A program made the translations under genes and the position numbers. From Sphingobacterium chungjuense (GTDB taxonomy: Bacteria > Bacteroidota > Bacteroidia > Sphingobacteriales > Sphingobacteriaceae): a stretch of DNA of 64,000 bases. Positions 35,874 through 46,136 of this stretch are shown in pieces (the first letter of the stretch is position 1; each line of letters starts with the position of its first letter). The notes below the pieces were generated by a model. That model was not told the origin of the DNA and ran no database searches. It was given only the letters and a program-made list of their open reading frames with translations. The stretch spans positions 930,001 to 994,000 of the forward strand of contig NZ_WLYS01000001.1 in NCBI RefSeq assembly GCF_011316935.1. Direction: 5' to 3'.

Positions 35874-36869
35874 ATGGATCGCAATCACCTACATCAACTG
35901 GTAGACAAACTTAATAGTGGTCAACTATCTGCTGACGAGCGGCAAGAGCTCATGGACTATTATAATAGCTACCAATGGTCTTCCGCTTGGGATGCGTCTT
36001 ACATGGGCGAAGAGGCTGTCGTGAAAGCGGAACTTTTTGCGCGAATCCAAGAAAACCAATACGCAGTAGAATCTAGAAAAGGAAGATCCATGTCATTTTA
36101 CATCCGGATTGCAGCATCCCTACTTTTGATTGGGGTTTTTTCATGGATGACCTATGTCTTTGTCATCAATAAAGAAGAGTTGGTCGTGGTCTCGACCGGT
36201 AAAGAAACCAAAGAGATTTTACTTCCAGATGGCTCGAAGATCACCTTGAATGTGAATAGTTCGGTTAGCTATCCTGTTGCATTTGCCGGCAATTCACGTC
36301 AGGTTACATTTTCGGGAGAAGGATTTTTCGAAGTGCAGTCAGACAGTTTGCATCCTTTTATCGTATCCACTCCGCAGGTCAAGATTCGCGTGTTGGGCAC
36401 TACATTTAATTTGAAAGCATATCAAGAAGATCCGGCTGTAGAGACCTCACTTATACACGGGAAAGTAGAGGTGTTGAAGGCTGACGATGGCAAGGTGCTC
36501 AGTACCCTCAAACCAAACGAAAAAATTGTGGTGAAAAAGGAGCATTTAAATTCGAATAAGAACAAGGTGAGCATGCCAAAAATCTCAATTCAGACACTTG
36601 ATTTTTTGGGAGACGATGATCTCTCCAGTCCAGTTGATGTCGCTTGGAAAGATGGGAAATTTGCCTTTGTCTCCATGCCACTACAAGATATTGGTAGAGA
36701 AATGAAAAGAAGATATGGCGTAGAGATAAAAATTGAGAATGCTGAAATTGCCAATAATCGATATTCGGCCACATTTGAGAAAGAGGGTATTGATGAAATG
36801 TTGCGCGCACTCATTCTGGTGAAACCATTTTCTTACAGGAAGGAGGGCAGTATCATTGTAATTTACTAA
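35874..36869 (+). CDS. FecR-family anti-sigma factor 1
   Basis: A 331-residue inner-membrane signal transducer. The cytosolic N-terminal part (1-75) should bind the sigma factor; one TM helix (about 76-98, RIAASLLLIGVFSWMTYVFVI); a periplasmic FecR domain (about 105-205: STGKETKEILLPDGSKITLN, RVLGTTFNLKAY); and a C-terminal DUF4974 domain (about 260-331) of STN-like fold. The STN domain of SusC 1 would contact it from the outer membrane. Confidence 0.92.
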   Translation: MDRNHLHQLVDKLNSGQLSADERQELMDYYNSYQWSSAWDASYMGEEAVVKAELFARIQENQYAVESRKGRSMSFYIRIAASLLLIGVFSWMTYVFVINKEELVVVSTGKETKEILLPDGSKITLNVNSSVSYPVAFAGNSRQVTFSGEGFFEVQSDSLHPFIVSTPQVKIRVLGTTFNLKAYQEDPAVETSLIHGKVEVLKADDGKVLSTLKPNEKIVVKKEHLNSNKNKVSMPKISIQTLDFLGDDDLSSPVDVAWKDGKFAFVSMPLQDIGREMKRRYGVEIKIENAEIANNRYSATFEKEGIDEMLRALILVKPFSYRKEGSIIVIY

Positions 36870-36881
36870 CTCAACTAATTA

Positions 36882-36966
36882 GTAGTGCACAGAAATCGTT
36901 GCTACAACTCTGTACACTACCGGTTTTAGTAATCGAGAGGTTTTAAGATTGGCGTCCGTACCTCTC
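36882..36966 (+). promoter_or_regulatory. Two hairpins between fecR 1 and susC 1
   Basis: The 129-nt spacer holds an imperfect 12-bp stem (36882-36893 with 36909-36920, one mismatch) followed by cggttttag, and a second 7-bp stem gagaggt/acctctc (36935-36941 with 36960-36966). They may terminate or attenuate regulator transcripts before the import genes. A GGCGTC lies in the second loop. Confidence 0.45.
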
Positions 36967-36998
36967 TATTGATTAACTATTAAATCCATTCTAAATCT

Positions 36999-39900
36999 AT
37001 GAATAATTTTTTAAAGCAGAATAGCTTTAACCAGACTTCTGTTTGCCCTAAAGTTTTAATATATATGAAACTGACGCTATTATTGGTCTGCATCGGCACA
37101 CTAAGTGCAGCAGCCAATGCCATTGCTCAAAACAAGGTTTCGGTGAATTACCGGAATACTGCTCTACATACATTCTTACATGATATGGAGCAGAAGTCCA
37201 AAGTGCGCTTTGTGTATAGTGATGATTTGTTTGATCAGAATATCGAGGTTTCGGTACGTGCAACGAATGAAGATGTCGTAGCCGTTTTGGAGCGTGCTTT
37301 TGCAGGCAAGGATATCACCGTATCTAAGGTCAATAATACGTTGTACGCAATACACCGACAAGAAAATGAAAGATCGGCTTTTGATAACTCAAATCAAGAA
37401 AAAGAAGTGACCGGTCGTGTGGTGGATCAAGAGGGAAATCCACTTCCGAAAGTCACTTTCTGGGTGGTCGGCACACGTTATGGAGGCACGACATCCGAAG
37501 TGGGTAGTTTCCGCATTATTCCACCAGAAGGTGGTAGCCAAATTGAATTTAAATATTTGGGTTTTGTAACACGTATTGTGGCCATCGGCGATGGCAAAAT
37601 GGGGGATATCGTGCTACAAAAGCAAGATAATGTGTTAGAAGAGGTCGTCATCAATACAGGTCTTTTCGAGCGTAAAGCGGGGACATTCACCGGAAGTACG
37701 TCGACTTTTAATCAGAAACAGATCAAAGAAGTGACCAATCAAAACGTCTTGTCTGCATTGGCCATTTTAGATCCTGCTTTTCAAATGCTAGCCAATAACG
37801 ATTTTGGGTCTAATCCTAACATGATTCCAGATATTCAGTTGCGCGGGCAGACCGGTTTTTCCGAGGATTTGCGTACAGAATACAGCAATATAGCCAATCA
37901 ACCACTTTTTATTGTCGATGGTTTTGAGTCGACCATACAACGGGTATTTGATTTGAATATCAACTTTATTAAAAGTGTCACGATATTAAAAGATGCCGCC
38001 GCGAAAGCGATGTGGGGAGCCAAAGCAGGTAATGGTGTCGTTGTTATTGAAACATTGCGCCCTCAGGTCGGGCAAATGCGTATTTCATACAACGCCAGTT
38101 TGAATATTCAAGCGCCAGATTTGAGTAGTTACCGGATGACCAACAGCCACGAAAAAGTACAAGCAGAGGTGTTAGCGGGCAAGTACTTCTCTGCGAATCC
38201 AGAAACGCAAGCAGCGCTTACCAAAGTGTATTCTCAAAACCTGAAAGCAGCGTTAGACGGAGTCGATACCTATTGGCTTTCAAAACCATTGCAAAATGGT
38301 ATCGGTCAACGTCATTCGGTCACGCTTGATGGCGGTGAAGAGAGCCTGCAATATTCGGTCAATCTAGGTTACAATAATGTCAAGGGCGTGATGATCGGTT
38401 CGGATCGTGACAACTACACCGGTCAGTCTGTACTAGTTTACAGAAAGGGCAAACTTTCTGCGACCAACAACTTAACGGTTGATCGTAACTTTTCTCATAA
38501 TAGCCCGTACGGAACTTTCCGCGATTATGTTCGGATGAATCCCTATTGGCGTGTGCATGATGATAATGGTAATCTTATTAAATCATATACCATTGGTACT
38601 GGCGCTTCCAGCCTGATCATAGGAAATCCCTTGTACAATGGTACGCTGAATTCTAAGGATGGAAGTAACTATACGGCCATTACCGAAAACTTTCAGGTAG
38701 ACTACAGGCAAAATGATAATTTGAGGTTCAATGCGCGTGTAGGATACAATCAACAAAATACGGCAACCGACTTTTTCCGCTCTGCTTTACATACCGATTA
38801 CCTGAATGTTTCACCGACGAGCGCGGAGTATCTAAACCGAGGAACATATAGAATAACTAATGCTTTTCAAAAAGCATATACCGTAGACTTAAGTGCGATC
38901 TACAATAAAGTAATTGGAAAACATGAGTTCTACTTCAATGGTATTTTGACCGCTAACGAAAACGTTATGGAGATGAATGGGATGAGTATGGTCGGTTTTC
39001 CTAATGATGAGTTGAATAATATCTCGATGGGTAAGCAATACCAAGAAGGAACAAAAGCATTGGGCACAGAGAATACCGTACGTGTTGCTGCCGCTACTGC
39101 TGCCCTCAACTATGTGTTGGATAGAAGATTTTTGGTAGATGCATCATTTCGTAGAAATGCGTCCTCACAATATGGCCGCAATGCTAAATGGGGTAACTTC
39201 TGGTCCTTAGGTGCTGGGTGGAATTTGCACGAAGAAGAGTTTGTGCGCAACTTCGGTTGGGTCGATTTGTTCCGCATCACGGCCAATACAGGGGTAACGG
39301 GCACGCCTCCAGGACAAAACGCGTATCAAGCATTAGCCACTTACAATTATATCTTGGACAGAACGTACAATGGCGACATGGGTTTGGAGCTGATGGCTTT
39401 GGCTAATCCTAATTTACAATGGCAAAAAGTAGCAGAGACGAATTACCGCGCCGAGTTTGGATTTTTAAATCGCTTTAATGCTAGTTTCGACTATTACATC
39501 AAGAATACCAACAATCTGTTGTTGAGTCTGGAGATTGCACCTTCGCTAGGTTTCTCCGACTATGCAGAGAATATCGGCGATGTACAAAACAAGGGATTCC
39601 AAGCTACTTTGAACTACCGACTGATCAAAGATACAGGCCGAGGTTTGAATGTGAATGTTTTTGGAAATGTAGCACACAATACCAATAAGATTCGTCGTAT
39701 TTCAAGCTCCTTAGAAGCCTTGAATAATTTGAATAGCGATAAATACGATGAAACAGGAGGCGACGGTCAAGCTCTCGCTCCTAAAGGCGATAGACAGCGA
39801 CCAGCACGACGCTATGAAGTCGGTCGTTCCATGTCAGCGATATGGGCTGTACGATCTTTGGGTATTGATCCATCTAATGGTCAGGAGATATTCTTAAAGC

Positions 39901-40421
39901 GCGATGGCACCATGACGTATCAATGGGCTGCAGAAGATCAAGAAGTGTTGGGCGACACACAACCGCTGTACAACGGAACGTTTGGAGCAAATGTGCAGTA
40001 CAAGGATCTGAGTGTGAATTTTGCCTTTACCTATCGTTGGGGCGGACAGATGTACAACTCTTCTTTGGTGAGCTTAGTGGACGATGCCGACTTTAATTAC
40101 AACGTGGATATTCGCGCCTTGGAAGATCGTTGGAAGCAGCCCGGTGATATCTCCTTGTTCAAAGGGATTACCGAATTGAGCTCCACAGCTACGCGTCCGA
40201 CCTCGCGCTTTGTGCAAGACTACAATGAGTTTATTTTTTCATCGGTGAGTCTGTCCTACAATTTTACGAGAATGGGCTTTGTAACCAAGTCACCATTCAA
40301 AAGTTTAATGGCGACCTGTAATCTAAACGACTTAGGACGATTGAGTACCGTGCGCATTGAACGTGGGATCGACTATCCTTATGCTCGTACACTATCGTTT
40401 AGTGTGAGTGCAAGTTTTTAG
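36999..40421 (+). CDS. SusC/RagA TonB-dependent outer-membrane transporter 1 (with STN domain)
   Basis: An 1140-residue importer. A long N-terminal leader and signal peptide (to about residue 44, ANAIAQ) precede an STN signalling domain (about 48-120), a carboxypeptidase-regulatory-like domain (about 133-205), a plug (about 220-355) and a 22-strand barrel ending in Phe (SVSASF). The STN domain marks it as the sensor for the FecR/sigma pair upstream. The plug has the divergent WGAKAGNGVVVIET where most SusC proteins have a YGSRGANGVV form. With SusD it would import an oligomeric ligand by the lid mechanism; the ligand is unknown. Confidence 0.95.
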   Translation: MNNFLKQNSFNQTSVCPKVLIYMKLTLLLVCIGTLSAAANAIAQNKVSVNYRNTALHTFLHDMEQKSKVRFVYSDDLFDQNIEVSVRATNEDVVAVLERAFAGKDITVSKVNNTLYAIHRQENERSAFDNSNQEKEVTGRVVDQEGNPLPKVTFWVVGTRYGGTTSEVGSFRIIPPEGGSQIEFKYLGFVTRIVAIGDGKMGDIVLQKQDNVLEEVVINTGLFERKAGTFTGSTSTFNQKQIKEVTNQNVLSALAILDPAFQMLANNDFGSNPNMIPDIQLRGQTGFSEDLRTEYSNIANQPLFIVDGFESTIQRVFDLNINFIKSVTILKDAAAKAMWGAKAGNGVVVIETLRPQVGQMRISYNASLNIQAPDLSSYRMTNSHEKVQAEVLAGKYFSANPETQAALTKVYSQNLKAALDGVDTYWLSKPLQNGIGQRHSVTLDGGEESLQYSVNLGYNNVKGVMIGSDRDNYTGQSVLVYRKGKLSATNNLTVDRNFSHNSPYGTFRDYVRMNPYWRVHDDNGNLIKSYTIGTGASSLIIGNPLYNGTLNSKDGSNYTAITENFQVDYRQNDNLRFNARVGYNQQNTATDFFRSALHTDYLNVSPTSAEYLNRGTYRITNAFQKAYTVDLSAIYNKVIGKHEFYFNGILTANENVMEMNGMSMVGFPNDELNNISMGKQYQEGTKALGTENTVRVAAATAALNYVLDRRFLVDASFRRNASSQYGRNAKWGNFWSLGAGWNLHEEEFVRNFGWVDLFRITANTGVTGTPPGQNAYQALATYNYILDRTYNGDMGLELMALANPNLQWQKVAETNYRAEFGFLNRFNASFDYYIKNTNNLLLSLEIAPSLGFSDYAENIGDVQNKGFQATLNYRLIKDTGRGLNVNVFGNVAHNTNKIRRISSSLEALNNLNSDKYDETGGDGQALAPKGDRQRPARRYEVGRSMSAIWAVRSLGIDPSNGQEIFLKRDGTMTYQWAAEDQEVLGDTQPLYNGTFGANVQYKDLSVNFAFTYRWGGQMYNSSLVSLVDDADFNYNVDIRALEDRWKQPGDISLFKGITELSSTATRPTSRFVQDYNEFIFSSVSLSYNFTRMGFVTKSPFKSLMATCNLNDLGRLSTVRIERGIDYPYARTLSFSVSASF

Positions 40422-40445
40422 TAACCATTTATTAGAAGAAATACA

Positions 40446-41870
40446 ATGAAAGCATATACTACATATTTACATATTGGAATTATCGCTTTGGCGGTATGTC
40501 TATCATCGTGTGAGAAATGGCTGGATGTAGCTCCACAAACTCAAATTGAGGCAGATCGCGTTTTTGAAAAAGAATCTGGATTTCAAGATGCTCTGACCGG
40601 CGTATACGTCAAAATGACGGATCAAAAGCTATATGGCAGAGAGCTAACCTTCGGGATGTTGGATGGCCTCGGCGGGCAATTCAATGGTTTGGGCACAGCG
40701 AATGAATATTACTCCACCATAAATTACGATTACAATCAAGAGAACTTTATCACAAAATCGGGCGATGTATTCGAAAGCGGCTATAACACAATAGCCAATA
40801 TCAATATGCTCATCGCCAATTTAGATAGCAAAGGGCCAAGTTTGTTCTCGGGTGTCAATTACCATACTATTCGAGGTGAGGCTTATGGGCTTCGTGCATT
40901 TCTACATTTTGATTTAGTGCGGTTGTACGGATCTGCCATTGCGGCCAACGGAGAGACGGCGCTTGCCATTCCTTATATGGACGCGGTTGGTGTGACTCCA
41001 AAAGAACGTTTAACAACGCGCGCTATTCTCAATCGCGTGATAGCAGATTTGGAGATTGCTGCCGAGGAGCTGAGAGCATATGATCCTATTGTCCCTGCCA
41101 ATGCTGTCAATGCGACAACCTACCTGCGTGATCGATACTTAAAATTCAACTATTATGCGGTAAAAGCATTGCAGGCGCGCGTATATCTGTATGCGGGCGA
41201 TAAAGAGCGTGCCTTGGCCGCAGCCAAAGCGGTGATCGAGTCCAATGTGTTTGAATGGACACCATCTTCAGAAATCGCCACTACGGTGGAAGGAAATAGA
41301 AACCGCGTATTTACACAAGAGCTCATCTTTAGCTTGTATATCAACGGTATGTCTACGATCACCAGTCCTTTTTATGATGAAGGCGTATCGGGGGCTCTTT
41401 TGAAAAGGTCTGACTTCGATTATTCAAACCTGTTTGACAATAAAGATGATTATCGGTTTGTCTATTTGACGAAATACAGCGATGCGGTGTGGGCTAGATA
41501 TTCTACCAAATTGGTACAACCGCCTTCTTCACAAGCGGCGTTTAGCAACCGTATGCCGATGATCCGTAAGTCGGAACTCTATTACATTGCAGCAGAATGC
41601 TTGTTCGAAACCAATCCACAGGAAGCCATAAATTATCTAAATGCTGTGCGCACGCATCGTAATGCCGGTGAGTTATCGTCTTCCTTGTCTTCCGCAGATG
41701 TGGCAGGCGAAATCAAAAATGAATACCGCAAAGAATTGATCGGTGAAGGGCAGATTTTTTACTATTACAAGCGCATGAATGCGGAGCAAATTGATGGCGT
41801 TTATATCACAATGACAGAGAATACGTATGTATTGCCTTTGCCTGATCGTGAAATATCTTATGGACAATAA
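40446..41870 (+). CDS. SusD/RagB surface lipoprotein 1
   Basis: The 474-residue lid partner of SusC 1. The lipoprotein signal ends CLSSCEKW with the acylated Cys near residue 23. SusD family features follow: helical TPR-like core, RGEAYGLRAFLHFDLVRLYG near residue 140, and MIRKSELYYIAAECLFETNP in the C-terminal half. It is encoded 24 nt after susC 1. Confidence 0.94.
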   Translation: MKAYTTYLHIGIIALAVCLSSCEKWLDVAPQTQIEADRVFEKESGFQDALTGVYVKMTDQKLYGRELTFGMLDGLGGQFNGLGTANEYYSTINYDYNQENFITKSGDVFESGYNTIANINMLIANLDSKGPSLFSGVNYHTIRGEAYGLRAFLHFDLVRLYGSAIAANGETALAIPYMDAVGVTPKERLTTRAILNRVIADLEIAAEELRAYDPIVPANAVNATTYLRDRYLKFNYYAVKALQARVYLYAGDKERALAAAKAVIESNVFEWTPSSEIATTVEGNRNRVFTQELIFSLYINGMSTITSPFYDEGVSGALLKRSDFDYSNLFDNKDDYRFVYLTKYSDAVWARYSTKLVQPPSSQAAFSNRMPMIRKSELYYIAAECLFETNPQEAINYLNAVRTHRNAGELSSSLSSADVAGEIKNEYRKELIGEGQIFYYYKRMNAEQIDGVYITMTENTYVLPLPDREISYGQ

Positions 41871-41888
41871 TTGGAAAGGAATAGCAAA

Positions 41889-42641
41889 ATGAAGACATAT
41901 TTTAAACAGATAAAAGCAGCTATTATACTTTCGAGTGTGATTGCGTTTTCGAGCTGCGAGAAAGATATTATGGGGTACGAGCAAGATGCACGCGTCTATT
42001 TCTTTGAGCGCGCCAATGATGTTACTGCGACACGTATCACACAGCGCAGCTTTACGTTCCTGACCTTAAAAGAAGAACAACGGAAGGATACCCTACACAT
42101 TAAAGTAAAAACAATGGGCGAAGTATCTGCCAACGACAGATATCCCATTGCAAAAACGCTCAAGGAAGGTACGACGGCGGTTGAAGGAACCGATTATGAA
42201 TTTATTCCAGGATTAGTTGCCGCCAATCAGATTGAGGGTTACGTTGCGGTGGTTTTGCATCGTACGGCGCGCCTCAAGCAGGAAACGGTGGTGTTGAATC
42301 TCACTATTGGTGAATCTGCTGATTTTAAGGGTGGTGTGCGTGAAGATGATACCTTTTCACTGAGTTGGTCTGACCGTTTAGTGCGTCCAGATACTTGGCC
42401 ATTTGCTTTTGGAGCTTATAGTAATGTGAAGTACCAGTTTGTGATCGATGAACTGGGGATTGCGGATTATCCGGCGCAGTTGAGCCCACGCATTGAGGCA
42501 AAACCCGGCGAATACTCACTAGCCGATTTGACAGATATGGCCAGTCTGCTTCGCATCCGGTTGAGAGAAGTAAATGAACAGAATGTAGGTAACCCAAATT
42601 ATCCTTTACGGGATGAAAATGGGGTGTTGATCGTATTTTAA
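41889..42641 (+). CDS. DUF4843 lipoprotein
   Basis: About 250 residues from ATG 41889, with a lipoprotein signal (VIAFSSCEKD, Cys near residue 23). The family DUF4843 is regularly encoded directly after SusD in Bacteroidota and is presumed to be an accessory surface binding lipoprotein; no activity is known. The start is preferred over the TTG at 41871 because GGAAAGGA lies just before it and the signal peptide begins there. It follows susD by only 18 nt. Confidence 0.85.
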   Translation: MKTYFKQIKAAIILSSVIAFSSCEKDIMGYEQDARVYFFERANDVTATRITQRSFTFLTLKEEQRKDTLHIKVKTMGEVSANDRYPIAKTLKEGTTAVEGTDYEFIPGLVAANQIEGYVAVVLHRTARLKQETVVLNLTIGESADFKGGVREDDTFSLSWSDRLVRPDTWPFAFGAYSNVKYQFVIDELGIADYPAQLSPRIEAKPGEYSLADLTDMASLLRIRLREVNEQNVGNPNYPLRDENGVLIVF

Positions 42642-42655
42642 AAAGGAGCATACAG

Positions 42656-44155
42656 ATGAAAGGAATAATATATTTAGTAATGGGGCTATTTTTTACCGCT
42701 TTTACATGCTGTAAAGAAGACCTCGGCTCATATGACTATGTTGATACGGATATCGTTCAGATCGATACCACTGGAATGGGGTCCACTTACCGTATGAATC
42801 GTTTGTCCAACCTGAAAATTTCACCGAAAATCCGTATTCCCGAAGGGCATAACGGAACGTATCAATGGTTATTTTATGCGAAGCAAACTTCGAATAATTC
42901 TTCGATGAGTTCGAAAGAGATTTCGGATCGTGCAGATTTAGATGTTGTTATCGCAGAACCTATCGGGGAGTATGTTGCGGAATTAATTGTAACGGATCAG
43001 ACAACGGGTATTAAGTCAAATGTGACGTTTAATGTCAGTGTCACCGCCAATATGGAATTTGGGATGATGATCTTGTATCAAGGTTCGGCCGGTGGCGATG
43101 TAGATTTTATTCGTACGCCAGCCTTATCTAGTACCATTACCGAGAAAACCCATGTCAAAGGCTTATACAGCCTCTCGATGGGCAAGCCGCTGAGCGGTCA
43201 AGCCAAATTTATCTGGAGCGCTTACCAAGCGTTTCAAATTACCAACTGGATCACTTTAGGAAGTGATAATTACCTAGCACGTTTCAAAGGCGGAGATTTT
43301 ACATTTATTCGTGATCAAGAAGATATCTATCGTCGTAGAGAAACGGAAATCAACCCGCAAGCTTATGTATATAACAGCAATTCATTGCACGTATTGATCA
43401 ATGGTAAAAAACTACATGTTACTGGAAATGGCTTTTACGAAAGTGATATCAAATTTCCGGGCGCAGTAGATGGTAATTATGAGGTAGCACCGTATTTGGT
43501 GCAGCGCCACGCATCAGCGTTCTCCACCATAGCTTATGATCAAAAAAATGGTCGCTTCATTCGATATTATCTATCTAATAACTCCATTGGTGATTTCGCA
43601 GAATCCATACCGGGTCAGTTGTTTAGCTTACGGAATATAGGAAAAGATATGCTTTACATGTGTAATGGAGCTTCCAACTATACCTATGCTTTCTTTAAGG
43701 ATAAAACGGGCAACGGTCGGTGGATGCATGTCATAGATTTTACTAAAAGTGTAGATGGTGGCGATCTAGCAGTCGGTATGTACAATATGGCTGCCTTGCC
43801 AGAGATAGAGCAGGCCAAGTATTATCAAGTGAGTGGTTTTGGTGGTTTTGCTTATTACGCTACTCATGATAAGATATATAATTACGCCTACCGCAACGCC
43901 AATACAGCGAGTGTCGCATTTCAAGTTCCTGCGGGCGAAGAAATTACGTGCATGCGATTTTACAAGCCTATTCCGAATATTAGAGTTACGGACAAAGAGG
44001 AAAGGGTGTTATACGTAGCTACATGGAATGGCACAACTGGGAAAGTCTACGAACTAGCCTTGAATGAAACCTCAGGTGTTATTTCATCCAATCCCGTAAG
44101 CACATTTGACGTGGGAGGCCGTGTGGTGGATATGGCTGCGAGAGCTACCAATTAA
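42656..44155 (+). CDS. PKD-like family surface lipoprotein
   Basis: A 499-residue lipoprotein with lipobox FTCC near residue 18. The first part (about 30-130) is an Ig/PKD-like beta-sandwich; the rest is beta-rich with repeated YxxY-type strands resembling a propeller. It resembles the PKD-like lipoproteins found together with DUF4843 proteins in SusCD loci. Function is unknown; ligand capture at the cell surface is a fair inference from its position. Confidence 0.75.
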   Translation: MKGIIYLVMGLFFTAFTCCKEDLGSYDYVDTDIVQIDTTGMGSTYRMNRLSNLKISPKIRIPEGHNGTYQWLFYAKQTSNNSSMSSKEISDRADLDVVIAEPIGEYVAELIVTDQTTGIKSNVTFNVSVTANMEFGMMILYQGSAGGDVDFIRTPALSSTITEKTHVKGLYSLSMGKPLSGQAKFIWSAYQAFQITNWITLGSDNYLARFKGGDFTFIRDQEDIYRRRETEINPQAYVYNSNSLHVLINGKKLHVTGNGFYESDIKFPGAVDGNYEVAPYLVQRHASAFSTIAYDQKNGRFIRYYLSNNSIGDFAESIPGQLFSLRNIGKDMLYMCNGASNYTYAFFKDKTGNGRWMHVIDFTKSVDGGDLAVGMYNMAALPEIEQAKYYQVSGFGGFAYYATHDKIYNYAYRNANTASVAFQVPAGEEITCMRFYKPIPNIRVTDKEERVLYVATWNGTTGKVYELALNETSGVISSNPVSTFDVGGRVVDMAARATN

Positions 44156-44194
44156 GAGCTAAAAAACAACGAGAATTAAGCAACATATACGAAG

Positions 44195-46135
44195 ATGAAG
44201 AATATCAAGAACAGAATTAAAGTATTAGCCGCAGCTATTTTTTTCAGCACTTCGGCGCTAGCACAGACACCCAACTTTAAGGTGACGCCGGAATTTCCGA
44301 AAGAAAATGAAAAAGTAGAGCTTAGCTATGATGCCAGACAGACATCGTTGAAAGATGCGCAGGAAATCACCGCTACGCTCACAGGATATCGAAATTTTAC
44401 ATGGACACAGGAGCAGCTTAATTTCACTAAGCGCGATTCAGTGTGGACCGCTAATTATGTTATCCCAGCAGGACTTGGTTTGATGAATCTAGTCTTTCAA
44501 TCAGGAGAATTGATGGATTTGGGCGGTGATCTGACCTATTCGTACATTCTATCTGCACCTGATGGACGTCAAGTATCGGGCGGTATGCTAGGCTGGGGTT
44601 TGCTACGCACACCTCACCTAGTAAAAGGCGTTCCGTATGTGGTAGATAGCGCTTCGTACAAGACGGATGAAATTCTGATGATGTGGGTAAAATATGAATT
44701 GCAGTATCACCCAGAAAATAGATTCAAAGTGTTGTATGCTGCAGCATCTGCCTTGAAGCATATGAATACCGAAACTTCCTTAGGGAAGCTTAATAATGAG
44801 CTCAACACGCTTATGCAGATTCCAGATTTGAAAGAAGAAGATCTTTTGGAAATTCAGAAGGTATATAAAGAAATCTTAAATGATCAGGCAAAAGCGAAGG
44901 AGTTAGAGTCGATGATTACGACTCGCTTCCCTAATGGTCAGTATGTGAAAGATCAACAACGATTGGCGGATTTTAAGAAGTTTACGGAAGCAAGCACTGA
45001 TGAAACCCGTCTAGCATTGGCTAAATCATTCTTGGATAAACATCCATATAATGAGGCAGAAACAGCTTTTAATGATGCCAATCGTATTAATTACATTACA
45101 GTGTATTGGAGTTTGTCTGTCTACACCAGTATGGCTAAAGATCTGGCAGCATATACAAAATACATTTCCACGTTGGCACCGTATGAGGCCATGAGCAATG
45201 TAATCTATCGTACATTGTATGTGCCTTATCTATCTCAAAAAAGTATGAATGCGCAAGAAATTCTTCCGTATGCTCGCGTGGTAATGGACAGGCTGAAATA
45301 CTACAGAGATAATTATCAGGATGATAAATATGCAACAATGTATTATGGAAGTGCAGATCTGTTTGCGAAGATATTGGTAGATAATGGTCTTTTTGATGAG
45401 GCTTTTGAATACGCTGCTGCTGCGCAAGGTATTCAAAAATACGAGCGTGCGGATCTTAATGACACCTATGTACGTGCCTTAGAAGGTCAGAAAAAATCCA
45501 AAGAATTGAGACAAGCGCTGGAGACGAGTTATAGATTGAATCAAAGCTCCACCTATATGTTGGATCTGATGAAAGCGCTATACATCGCCGACAAAGGATC
45601 TGAAAAGGGGTACGATGCATATATGGCCTCTTTAAAAGATGCTAGTAAGGGCGAAGAATTGAAAGCCAAAGTCAACAAATTGCTGATCAGCAAAGAGGTA
45701 CCTAACTTCCAATTGAAAGATCAATACGGCAAGACCGTCAGCTTAGCTGATCAAAAAGGAAAAATCGTCGTGCTAGATTTTTGGGCTTCATGGTGTGCAC
45801 CTTGTAAAGCGGCTTTTCCAGGTATGAAACTCGCGGTCGATCATTTCAAAAACGATGATAATGTGGTTTTCTTTTTCGTAGATACGCAAGAGAAAAAAGG
45901 TGATATGACGGAGTATGTGAAAAATTATATGGAAGAGAATAATTATCCCTTTACCGTATTGTTGGATGGCGACAGCAAAGCATCAAAAAACTTCGGTGTT
46001 AGCGCTATTCCACATAAGATTGTGGTAGGGCCAAATGGGAAGATGCGGTTTTCGGAAGTAGGCTATATGGGTAGCGCTTCAGAATTATCGGATGAGATTA
46101 TCGAAATGGTACGTGTATTAAAAGAGGGTAAATAG
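44195..46135 (+). CDS. TlpA-like thioredoxin with large N-terminal region (locus 1)
   Basis: A 646-residue exported protein: signal peptide about 1-24 (STSALAQ), a beta-rich domain (about 25-130), a long helical TPR-like region (about 160-490), then a C-terminal TlpA/ResA thioredoxin domain (about 505-646). The active site is WCAPC, and the cis-proline loop is AIPHKI. Such proteins reduce or isomerise disulfides in the periplasm. Its presence at the end of the SusCD genes, and a second similar protein in the facing locus, suggests that the imported ligand or the transport proteins need thiol-disulfide handling. Confidence 0.87.
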   Translation: MKNIKNRIKVLAAAIFFSTSALAQTPNFKVTPEFPKENEKVELSYDARQTSLKDAQEITATLTGYRNFTWTQEQLNFTKRDSVWTANYVIPAGLGLMNLVFQSGELMDLGGDLTYSYILSAPDGRQVSGGMLGWGLLRTPHLVKGVPYVVDSASYKTDEILMMWVKYELQYHPENRFKVLYAAASALKHMNTETSLGKLNNELNTLMQIPDLKEEDLLEIQKVYKEILNDQAKAKELESMITTRFPNGQYVKDQQRLADFKKFTEASTDETRLALAKSFLDKHPYNEAETAFNDANRINYITVYWSLSVYTSMAKDLAAYTKYISTLAPYEAMSNVIYRTLYVPYLSQKSMNAQEILPYARVVMDRLKYYRDNYQDDKYATMYYGSADLFAKILVDNGLFDEAFEYAAAAQGIQKYERADLNDTYVRALEGQKKSKELRQALETSYRLNQSSTYMLDLMKALYIADKGSEKGYDAYMASLKDASKGEELKAKVNKLLISKEVPNFQLKDQYGKTVSLADQKGKIVVLDFWASWCAPCKAAFPGMKLAVDHFKNDDNVVFFFVDTQEKKGDMTEYVKNYMEENNYPFTVLLDGDSKASKNFGVSAIPHKIVVGPNGKMRFSEVGYMGSASELSDEIIEMVRVLKEGK

Positions 46136-46136
46136 C

